Shown here piece by piece: positions 15,167 through 22,005 of a stretch of 38,258 nucleotides of DNA; position 1 is the first letter of the stretch; each line of letters begins with the position of its first letter. The notes beneath the pieces are model-generated. The model saw only the letters and a list, made by a program, of their open reading frames with translations, was not told the origin of the DNA and ran no database searches. The stretch comes from Brevibacillus choshinensis (lineage in GTDB: Bacteria; Bacillota; Bacilli; Brevibacillales; Brevibacillaceae), in contig NZ_LJJB01000007.1 of the NCBI RefSeq assembly GCF_001420695.1, forward strand, positions 2,156,166-2,194,423. Reading direction: 5' to 3'. Both the position numbers and the translations under genes were made by a program.

Positions 15167-16131
15167 TTAAACTGAGTAATTCATTAGTAGAATCTCAGTC
15201 GTTTTCGGCTTTTCCTCTCCAGCTGCTACTCGTTTGGAATAAGCCACGCTGTCAAGCTCTACTCGGTTCCATCGTGCGTACAGCTCATCGATCAATGGGT
15301 CTGGGTAGTAGGATATCAGCGCTTTACCTTTAATGCTAGAAAGCATGTTGGCCAACTTCTTATGGTCATCGTCGTTGAACCCACCGGCATATCTTCCTTC
15401 ACGTCCTCGGTAAGGAGATCAATGTAAAAGAACGTTTCTGTATGATCGTATTTTTCGATTATTACCGAATAGTCTTTGCTTTCGATGTTCACTTTGCCTA
15501 GACGCTCAGCCAATGGCTCGATCAGCTCGCAAGCGCTCTGGTATGTCCGGGCGGTAGCGTGCTGCACTCCGTGTCGCCATCCTCCTGGCATTCCCTTCAC
15601 TGCACCGACGATCTCGCTGCGGTTAATGTAGAACCATCGGACGGCCCTTTCGAACGGATCGTCGGGCAAAGGTTGCGTACGCCATTCCTCATACAAAGCC
15701 CGTGCGTATGGTATCTACTTCACTGCCTCGTAGAACTTTTTCCGATCAGCCCGTACCTGCATGAAGAAATTGACCGCGTCACCATTCAAATCGTTGTAAA
15801 CCTCATTCTTTGATGGTTGTTTTTGTGCCAGTACGTGTGCCGCGCCGCCGAATGGTTCAACGTAGGTTTTGTGCGCCTGGAAGTATTCCATGATGGTCTT
15901 GGCCATCTTGCTTTTACCTCCGAACCAGATCAATGGCGAACGTACTTGCACGAACTGCTGGATGTCTGGAAGAAACTCGCTCAATGACTCGTCCTCCATT
16001 ATGGTTTCGTAAGCCTTTTCCGTATTTCCAAGGCTGCGAACCGTCCGTTTTTTAACTTTCCCATCCTCTCGGTAAGACTCCATCAGCCTCCAGTAATAGG
16101 AGCCATTCACATTGCTTTTTGCCAGAAACAT
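15167..16131 (-). pseudogene. D12-class adenine-specific DNA methyltransferase with extra N-terminal domain, inactivated
   Basis: Residues 1-50 (YYWRLMESYREDGKVKKR, then RSLGN) look like the N-terminal segment of IS1634-type transposases and are not usual for the family. Next come the SAM-binding FGGKSKMAKTI and YVEPFGGAAHVLA, motif I of D12 (Dam-like) enzymes. Two lesions follow. An in-frame TAG (15715-15717) sits where AVK-S-IPYARALYEEW would continue. One base is missing at 15410-15420 exactly in the catalytic DPPY motif; restoring it gives DPPY, then GGFNDDDHKKLANML and the rest. The end, 15167-15169, is intact. Two TTTTAGTACCACA copies (16131 and 16153, period 22) overlap the start. Confidence 0.8.
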
Positions 16132-16330
16132 TTTAGTACCACACCCAACTGTTTTTAGTACCACAATTATAGCGACTTAACAAATCGTGTGTTGTGTAGT
16201 GTTGGTTGAATTTTTTTGATATACTACCAATGTTTGTTTAACCTCCAGTTATTAGGTGAAAGGACTGATTTATGCCCAGGTAGGTTGATCGATTCTAATT
16301 AGCTTAATTAATTAGGAGGTTGGTTTTTAC

Positions 16331-16867
16331 ATGTACCAAATGACATCCGAACGATTATTATTAAGACCGATGCAACTCAATGACGCCCCTGTTTTATTTG
16401 GATTTTGGTCTGATCCAATGGTCACCAAACATATGAACGCATCATTAACGGATGTTTCACAGGCTCAACAGATGATTGAAATGTTTCAGGGGCTGTTCGC
16501 GGAAAATAAAGCAATTCGTTGGACAATCCTCTTGAAACACTCAAACGAAATTATCGGTTCGTGTGGGTTTAATTATCTTGATTACGAAAATGAACGAGCA
16601 GAAATTGGCTATGACCTCGGATATCCCTATTGGGGGAAAGGATATGCCACTGAAGCAATACGAACTTTAATTAACTTTGGCTTTGAGAGCCTTCATCTGA
16701 ATAGAGTTGAAGCAAAGATTGAGCCTGAGAACCTCAACTCGATAAAAGTTTTAAGAAAATTATGTTTCGTTGAAGAAGGTAAACTCCGACAATACGAAAA
16801 ATCCAAAGAAGAATTTGTAGATTTGATCATGTTTTCCACCCTACGGACCGAGTGGACGGAAGAGTAA
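16331..16867 (+). CDS. GNAT acetyltransferase, RimJ/RimL type
   Basis: 178 residues. Typical start TSERLLLRPMQLNDAPVLF, the SCGFNYL strand, AEIGYDLGYPYWGKGYATEA for the acetyl-CoA pyrophosphate loop (Gly-rich), and NLNSIKVLRKLCF near 140. Such enzymes acetylate protein N-termini, polyamines or small molecules; the substrate is open. TAGGAGG lies 12 bases upstream of the ATG. A strong hairpin terminator follows, so it is a single-gene unit on the plus strand. Confidence 0.88.
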   Translation: MYQMTSERLLLRPMQLNDAPVLFGFWSDPMVTKHMNASLTDVSQAQQMIEMFQGLFAENKAIRWTILLKHSNEIIGSCGFNYLDYENERAEIGYDLGYPYWGKGYATEAIRTLINFGFESLHLNRVEAKIEPENLNSIKVLRKLCFVEEGKLRQYEKSKEEFVDLIMFSTLRTEWTEE

Positions 16868-16906
16868 CTCCCACGAATTAAATAGTTTGATTTCCATTGT
16901 AATTTA

Positions 16907-16938
16907 GGGAGGCCGCGTCAATTGCTGGCCCCCTTTTT
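16907..16938 (+). terminator. terminator of the GNAT gene
   Basis: GGGAGGCC (16907-16914) pairs with GGCCCCC (16927-16933), followed by TTTTT. Confidence 0.75.
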
Positions 16939-17044
16939 GGTTCCGTTGTACATAATTACCTCAGAGTTAAATCACTTTTTTGGGAACCAACCTTTCCCTC
17001 ATCCGTAATCATTTTGATTAAGAATTCTCTTGTAGCTGGTATAC

Positions 17045-17452
17045 ATGATTTCGCTTTGGTTTTTTATTCTGTGTTTAATTATTCTGATGACCGTAATACT
17101 AGCTATAAGAAATCGACACAATAAGATGATTTTTATTTCGATTATTATCTTTGGCCTTATTCTTTCATTACCTTTTCATTTTTTGGTGCAATCCGGAATG
17201 ACTCGTATTCATAAGGAAGAGATAGCCCGAGTCATTCACTTTATGGGTGGTAATGTAATTCAAGTCAAAAAAGTTGATGATTCGAGAACTCCTTTTGAAA
17301 GAGAAACCGGTGCAAGCAATACCGTTTACCAAGTTCTGTACGAAATCAATGGTCTTCAAAAATCAGCATGGTACAGGGGTGTTAATGTAATAAACAATAT
17401 CCATTCAAAACCGAATAAGGGGTATGAAGAAAAATGGGTATTTGATCAATGA
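17045..17452 (+). CDS. unknown protein with two N-terminal membrane helices
   Basis: 135 residues. Helices at about 3-20 and 28-48, separated by RNRHNK, then a soluble domain of about 85 residues (HFMGGNVIQVKKVDDSRTPF and so on) probably outside the membrane. Not recognised. The ribosome binding site before ATG 17045 is weak. The stop lies within a short inverted repeat followed by nine T, which should act as terminator. Confidence 0.6.
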   Translation: MISLWFFILCLIILMTVILAIRNRHNKMIFISIIIFGLILSLPFHFLVQSGMTRIHKEEIARVIHFMGGNVIQVKKVDDSRTPFERETGASNTVYQVLYEINGLQKSAWYRGVNVINNIHSKPNKGYEEKWVFDQ

Positions 17453-17471
17453 TCAAGTACCTTTTTTTTTC
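17441..17471 (+). terminator. terminator overlapping a stop codon
   Basis: TTGAT-CAAT-GATCAA type inverted repeat followed by CTTTTTTTTT at 17461-17470. The TGA of the preceding gene lies in the stem. Confidence 0.6.
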
Positions 17472-17494
17472 GGTTTTACACAATAACTAATAAG

Positions 17495-18025
17495 TTAAAT
17501 CAGGGTTTTCATCGTCCACTCAACACCAAGAACTTCCTGATGTATCATCATAAGATCACTCGAAAACTGTCTAAACGCCGCCATTTCTTCAGAAAATTTC
17601 TCCGTAATTTCTTGCATACTATACATGACACAGTCTTTTGCCAGGTCGTAATCGTCTCCCAATAAATAAAGCGATCTAAAATCATATTCATCCCATAGTT
17701 TCGTTTGTACAATCAATTTTTCAGTACAACGGATGCCTTCTTCTAATGTCAAATTACAGCATTGGTTCTTATATTGGATTATCGAAAGTACTAGTTTGAC
17801 TAAATACCTGTCATCGTAATTAATCCCGTATCCTATTTGTGTCAATTTATCTATTATACTGTCCGTTTCGGATGATGCCATTAATGAAACCTCAATAATT
17901 TCATAAGGGAATGTATCTCTTGATTCAATGACCCTGTCACACCAGTTAATAATATCTTTTTTCCGTAGAACACCACACTCGAGTGCAAGTTGGTATACCC
18001 TTGATAGTTGGATCATGTTATTCAC
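17495..18025 (-). CDS. unknown protein, paralogue of the 11033-11488 product
   Basis: 176 residues, acidic, no membrane segment. Shares by eye the WxD(R/S)xI, P-E/Q-xx-(E/D)-(V/L)-S-(L/M) and late GDDYDLA/TGDYELA patterns with the 151-residue protein at 11033. It has an N-terminal extension and a longer C-terminus (EEMAAFRQFSSDLMMIHQEV). No function assigned; an immunity-like or DUF family is possible. A probable start at ATG 18023-18025 has AAAGGTG upstream. Unlike its paralogue it has no hairpin repeat at its 3' end. Confidence 0.7.
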   Translation of the reverse strand: MNNMIQLSRVYQLALECGVLRKKDIINWCDRVIESRDTFPYEIIEVSLMASSETDSIIDKLTQIGYGINYDDRYLVKLVLSIIQYKNQCCNLTLEEGIRCTEKLIVQTKLWDEYDFRSLYLLGDDYDLAKDCVMYSMQEITEKFSEEMAAFRQFSSDLMMIHQEVLGVEWTMKTLI

Positions 18026-18162
18026 CTTTTATCGCTTCCTGCCCAATTTGTTACATACAATTTTAAACTTTATGGTGTGATCGTGGACATTTATCTCCCT
18101 ACACAATTTGTAAAACACTTCATGTTTTAAACCGATAATCCAATTAACCAGACAAGAAATGT

Positions 18163-18360
18163 GTGGTTGATTTGGCTTACAAGATTGGTACCGTAATATG
18201 GCAAATTTCATTACTTTTGCTTGCGTTATTTTCTTTCACGGAACTAGGCGACCTATTTGGGATAGGCGTAATTTTTGCATGCTTTGCATCGGCAGTAGTA
18301 ATTACAGTGGTATATCTGTTTTTTCTCTTTGTCGTTTGGCTATTTAATCGAAAAAGTTGA
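18163..18360 (+). CDS. small two-helix membrane protein, unknown
   Basis: 65 residues from GTG 18163. Two long hydrophobic segments, about 10-27 and 32-58, with a basic end WLFNRKS. No strong ribosome binding site. It could be a real small membrane protein of a type common in Bacillus accessory loci, but there is no recognisable family. Confidence 0.45.
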   Translation: MVDLAYKIGTVIWQISLLLLALFSFTELGDLFGIGVIFACFASAVVITVVYLFFLFVVWLFNRKS

Positions 18361-18418
18361 TACTTAATACATTGAGCATCATGTTAAACCTTCTGAAACT
18401 ACAGACACATACACACTA

Positions 18419-18868
18419 ATGATACCAAGAGGGGGGATTTGCATCCGGAAAACAAAACGATTTATTGGATATTTGAGCTATATAATTATTGTTGCATTCA
18501 TACTAAAAACTCTAATGCAATATGAGCTGGTGCTAGTTGAACGAACGCAGGCGACATATGATTCATTTCCGTCTCTTTTATACAGTACGATTTATCCTAT
18601 GTTTCTCGGTATGTTGTTCGCCCTACCTAGCTTAGTTGAACAGATTAAGATAGAAGGACGCTGGACCTTTGATTGGGTTAAGGGAATTGCTCTTGGACTA
18701 CCTGCACTTTTTGGAACCACGATCTTCCTCACCTATTTCTCCCCTATCGGGATATATCTACCTTTCAAAACGTTGCTTATGTTTGGTACAAAGTTTTCTA
18801 CAATTTGCGGTATTGCATTTGGGTATTTGGCTCTTTCAAGTTTTAGAAAGTCCAAAGTAAATTTTTGA
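18419..18868 (+). CDS. four-helix membrane protein, unknown
   Basis: 149 residues. Hydrophobic segments near 18-35, 53-73, 88-108 and 118-140. Not recognised. The ATG 18419 lacks a ribosome binding site, while AGAGGGGGG lies just downstream, so translation may start later, at a rare or alternative codon near 18437-18450. A good terminator follows 5 bases after the stop. Confidence 0.55.
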   Translation: MIPRGGICIRKTKRFIGYLSYIIIVAFILKTLMQYELVLVERTQATYDSFPSLLYSTIYPMFLGMLFALPSLVEQIKIEGRWTFDWVKGIALGLPALFGTTIFLTYFSPIGIYLPFKTLLMFGTKFSTICGIAFGYLALSSFRKSKVNF

Positions 18869-18872
18869 AATT

Positions 18873-18902
18873 GGTACCCGCCGGGTGCCGATTTCTTTTT
18901 TG
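18873..18902 (+). terminator. terminator of the membrane-protein gene
   Basis: GGTACCC (18873-18879) pairs with GGGTGCC (18883-18889), followed by GATTTCTTTTTT. Confidence 0.7.
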
Positions 18903-18905
18903 TGT

Positions 18906-19051
18906 CCAGTGAAAATAAAGTTTTAGACTGGAGTGCTTGATATAACGCGGTTTATGAGATTGAAAATCGCCAGCCGTCTAAAAATAAGTATTAGACTGGA
19001 CAAAAAATCAAACAGCGGCAGACTAGGACTTGAAAAATAAAGTCTTAGACT
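18906..19051. repeat. three dispersed copies of the AATAAAGTnnTAGACTG motif
   Basis: Copies at 18906-18931 (bounded by CCAGT and ACTGG, so itself a small hairpin), 18970-18999 (CCAG...CTGG, one base deleted in the AATAAAGT part) and 19030-19051. The third is one arm of the hairpin in repeat copy F. All are in plus orientation. None lies in a frame that would give the ENKVLD peptide over any length. Confidence 0.7.
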
Positions 19052-19090
19052 GCCGCTGTTGTTATTGAACTAACGAACCCGTTAGCTCAA
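19011..19090 (-). repeat. hairpin intergenic repeat, copy F (variant stem)
   Basis: The stem AACAGCGGCAG... (from 19011) and ...CTGCCGCTGTT (to 19060) is extended by the second motif (GACTAGGACTT against AAGTCTTAGAC). The tail reads GAACCCGTTAGCTCAA to 19090. The outer part is conserved with copies A-E, while the stem sequence has been exchanged. About 110 bases separate it from the SRPBCC remnant on the minus strand. Confidence 0.7.
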
Positions 19091-19200
19091 TGGCAAGGTT
19101 GAACGAAAAAAGCGATGGTTCTGTTCCAGCGCTGTGCTCTTTTATTCCGTTAGCAGAATCATAACTTGCGGGAGGCTGTGAAGGCTCTTGCTGCCGTGTA

Positions 19201-19404
19201 CTACTTCTGGTCATGAAGGTGCGTCGACAGATTGTCGAGCGTATCAGACCAGCCGTCGTACATGTACTGATCGCCGGGGTAACCCCAGGTGAAGACGAGC
19301 CGTTCGAAAGGAATGACGTCAAGGAACACACCTCCGGTTGGATACTCCTGGCCGGTCTCCTTATTGACCATTGTGTAGCGGTAATTTGAAAGTAATAGAC
19401 CCAC
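19201..19404 (-). pseudogene. SRPBCC/AHSA1-type protein, 5'-truncated and internally deleted
   Basis: The peptide contains YRYTMVNKETGQEYPTGG, then VIPFERLVFTWGYPGD, a strongly conserved part of AHSA1-like START-fold proteins, and ends with YMYDGWSDTLDNLSTHL, the family's last helix. The region between, normally about 35 residues of strands, is missing: the fragment jumps at PGD. Many family members have a second PGD-like segment just before that last helix, so the deletion may have used a short direct repeat. The N-terminal half is also absent. Stop codon intact at 19201-19203. Confidence 0.65.
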
Positions 19405-19471
19405 AGAAAGACAGAAACTGGAATCAGTAGCTTTGTGATGGTTTGGAGAATACGGGAATGGAATCAGAATT

Positions 19472-20065
19472 TTAATTCAGATGCGCTGATCCGAGGCGTG
19501 AGATTTGCGAGAATAATAGGGTCAATTCCGTTGGTGACAGGTCGAGATCTCGCTGAATCCAGAAGTGAATGGTCCCCACATAAGCAGAGGCAAGGTAGGA
19601 AAATAAATACTGCTGTTTGGCGGGGATTTCACTCAAGTTCTCGGAGTTGTAATAGAAATAAGAACGATGAAACTGTTCACGTATTAATTGGGTCAACCGA
19701 AATCCAAAGGACGTGTCTCCGTTTGGCATGAATACCTGAAAGAACCGCTTGTGCTCAACGACATATTCAAAGGGGCGAACATAACCGTAAGGTGGAGGGG
19801 CATCAAATGGCTTTTGCCGATCAATGTCGTGACCGAGCTTTTTAATGATTGAATAAAAACCCTCAAGTATTTCGTTCTGAAATTGCTCAGCAAAATCTTG
19901 TATATCCTGATAATGCAAATAAAAGGTGCCCCTGTTCAAACCAGTCCTATCCGTCAGCTCTTTTACGGTAATATTGTCCATACCGTTTTCCATCGCCAGA
20001 TCAAGAAAAACTTCGCGTAGCAGCTGACGAGTCCTGAGAATTCGACGATCCATCCTAGTTGTCAT
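19472..20065 (-). CDS. TetR-family transcriptional regulator
   Basis: 197 residues. The N-terminal helix-turn-helix is ITVKELTDRTGLNRGTFYLHY (about 33-53), with the preceding RTRQLLREVFLDLAMENG helix. The ligand domain follows. It is divergent from the DHA2 exporter gene and is the likely repressor of that gene and of itself, as in QacR- or LmrA-like systems. Direct TGAACAT repeats lie in the shared intergenic region. Confidence 0.9.
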   Translation of the reverse strand: MTTRMDRRILRTRQLLREVFLDLAMENGMDNITVKELTDRTGLNRGTFYLHYQDIQDFAEQFQNEILEGFYSIIKKLGHDIDRQKPFDAPPPYGYVRPFEYVVEHKRFFQVFMPNGDTSFGFRLTQLIREQFHRSYFYYNSENLSEIPAKQQYLFSYLASAYVGTIHFWIQRDLDLSPTELTLLFSQISRLGSAHLN

Positions 20066-20130
20066 ATTTTTTCCTCATTCTATCAAAATTCCACTGACTT
20101 ACTGATCATTCTTCTAGTTGCTGTTGATTA

Positions 20131-20217
20131 ATGAACATAAGGGCAGTAGATGAACATTGGATACCCTGGTCGATCTATTATAATTTTTTCATCACTGATA
20201 ATCAACGTAGTGTTCAT
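20131..20217. promoter_or_regulatory. putative TetR operators and exporter promoter
   Basis: ATGAACAT occurs at 20131-20138 and 20150-20157, and the inverted form TGTTCAT at 20211-20217. Between them lies a plus-strand promoter candidate: TTGGAT (20157-20162), 16 bases, TATAAT (20179-20184). The second site abuts the -35 hexamer, and the third lies just downstream of the expected start. This fits repression of the exporter. Confidence 0.55.
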
Positions 20218-20244
20218 TATTTCAAAATGACAGGAGAGGGTTAG

Positions 20245-21702
20245 ATGCTTAAAAAAAGCACATCCGCTGCGACTTCAAATGTGAGTGCTGCAGTCCCGGC
20301 AAACCGTAAATCATTTATTTACGCCTTAATTGCAATTATTCCTGGAATGATGATGGTTATGCTCGATAGTACAGCGATGAACGTTGCTATTACGAGCCTG
20401 ACACAGGATTTTCAGGCCTCATTTGAGACATTGCAGTGGGTCATCAACGGTTATATGCTGGCGATGGCCGTTACCGTTCCGCTCTCAGGGTGGTTCTCAG
20501 ACAGAATCGGCGCAGGTCGGGCATATTTGACGATGGTTTTGTTATTTATCTTTGGTTCACTGTTATGCTCACTGGCACAAAATGCGGGGCATCTTATCGC
20601 ATTCCGAATCGTTCAGGGACTAGGGGGGGGAATGATCCAGCCGATTGGCATGGCAATGATTTATCGGCTGGCGCCCCAAGACAAAAAGGGGCAGATTATG
20701 GGCATGCTTGGGATACCTATGCTGATTGCCCCAGCTACAGGGCCGATTTTATCCGGCTGGTTGCTGGAGTCTATGGGGTGGCAATGGATCTTCCTGATCA
20801 ATCTTCCCATTGGATCGCTTGCTGTGTGGCTTGGCTTGCGGCATCTGTGCAAACATGATCATCTGCAAAAAACTCACAATAAACAGCAACCGTTCGATCG
20901 ACTTGGCGCTCTGCTTGCACCAGCAGCCTTTGTGCTTCTTACTTTGAGCATAAATCAGCAAAGTTCCAGTAATTGGGAATATCTAGTGATGGGATTGACG
21001 GGAGTTTTATTGCTGATTTGGTTGTGTTTCCATGAACTCCGTCATGAATATCCCATTCTGGAATTAAGGGCTTTTCGTGCCTATCGCTTTCGTAGGGGTA
21101 TGATTGTTAGTTCGATTCAATATGCAGCCTTAAATGGGTCACTTGTATACATTCCGCTATTTTTGCAAAAATATCGTTCTTTCAGCCCATTCGATGCCGG
21201 ATTAATTATGAGCATGCTGGCTATTACCTCAGGACTTCTGATGCCAGTAGGTGGAAAAATATATGACCGTTTCGGCATCCGACCATTAGCCTGCTCTGGT
21301 CTGGGCACCATTGCTGTGGCTTTGCTGCTACTTTCCTGGATAAGTGACACAACACATCATCTGCAAATTGCTGGCATAGTCGGTTTACTGGGCATAGGGA
21401 TGGGTTTATGTATGATGTCACTAAACACATATATGTTACAATCAGCCCCAGCTTCTATGATCAGCAGAATCACGCCTTTGACCGCAGCAGGATCTAATCT
21501 AATCATCCCGGTGGCAATTGCCTGCTTAAACAACTTTCTGGCAATTCGTACCTTTAGCCTTACTGTAAATGTATATAAAGACAATCCGGTTGCCGCTGAG
21601 ATGGCTGCCTATTCTGACACTTTTTTGCTCGCAGCATGCATTGCTTTAGGCGGAGCATTTTTCAGTCTGCTGCTGAATCCACCCCAAGCTCCCAGTAAAT
21701 GA
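20245..21702 (+). CDS. MFS multidrug exporter, DHA2 (14-helix) family
   Basis: 485 residues. Begins with MLDSTAMNVAITSL in helix 1 (family DSTIVNVALP-like motif). Motif A is in SGWFSDRIGAGRAYL. Motif C is in PATGPILSGWLLESMGW in helix 5, followed by WQWIFLINLPIG. The overall length and helix count fit the EmrB/QacA/LmrB type, proton-driven drug efflux. GGAGAGGG lies 6 bases before the ATG. Divergent TetR regulator upstream. No terminator is obvious; a fragment of an unrelated gene follows. Confidence 0.92.
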   Translation: MLKKSTSAATSNVSAAVPANRKSFIYALIAIIPGMMMVMLDSTAMNVAITSLTQDFQASFETLQWVINGYMLAMAVTVPLSGWFSDRIGAGRAYLTMVLLFIFGSLLCSLAQNAGHLIAFRIVQGLGGGMIQPIGMAMIYRLAPQDKKGQIMGMLGIPMLIAPATGPILSGWLLESMGWQWIFLINLPIGSLAVWLGLRHLCKHDHLQKTHNKQQPFDRLGALLAPAAFVLLTLSINQQSSSNWEYLVMGLTGVLLLIWLCFHELRHEYPILELRAFRAYRFRRGMIVSSIQYAALNGSLVYIPLFLQKYRSFSPFDAGLIMSMLAITSGLLMPVGGKIYDRFGIRPLACSGLGTIAVALLLLSWISDTTHHLQIAGIVGLLGIGMGLCMMSLNTYMLQSAPASMISRITPLTAAGSNLIIPVAIACLNNFLAIRTFSLTVNVYKDNPVAAEMAAYSDTFLLAACIALGGAFFSLLLNPPQAPSK

Positions 21703-21750
21703 GTCGCGATTTTGACTATTATGAATGTAACATTGTGACTCACTTGAAAA

Positions 21751-21959
21751 ATGAGAAATAAAGCAAAACGTGGAAGGGTGTCAGAAGAAGATCAGGGGTG
21801 GAATGAAAAAAAGGGAAAAGAAACAAAAGCGGATATGATTCTTTCAGGCAATGCCATTTTCACTAGTTTAGAGGATGAGCCCATGGGTTACTTACCGATA
21901 GTGAAACGTAATTGCAAAGCACATGCAAAAACTCCTAGGCTGCAATCACTGCCTAGGAG
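21751..21959 (+). pseudogene. possible amidohydrolase N-terminal remnant
   Basis: In this plus frame, after a lysine-rich lead, the peptide ADMILSGNAIFTSLEDEP and then GYLPIVKRN resembles the first strands of YtcJ/adenine-deaminase-type amidohydrolases (ADLILxNGxIFT.. pattern). It then runs into the terminator of the neighbouring gene. No metal-binding residues are present. The remaining 300 bases between the exporter and the nuclease gene hold nothing else I can recognise. Confidence 0.3.
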
Positions 21960-21960
21960 T
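21931..21960 (-). terminator. terminator of the nuclease gene
   Basis: Perfect stem ACTCCTAGGC (21931-21940)/GCCTAGGAGT (21951-21960), followed on the minus strand by TTTTTG. About 45 bases after the nuclease stop codon. Confidence 0.9.
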
Positions 21961-22005
21961 CTATTTTCTTCAGAGAAGCCGCCTTACAGCATCGACTCTC
22001 TATCT

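Noticed and set aside
16935-17495. Similar stretches ending in AGTTAAATCA at 16960 and 17490 as a further repeat family
   Set aside because: Similarity is short and AT-rich; could be chance.
18029-18211. 60-codon minus-strand frame
   Set aside because: No ribosome binding site, odd composition, overlaps the start of the small membrane-protein gene.
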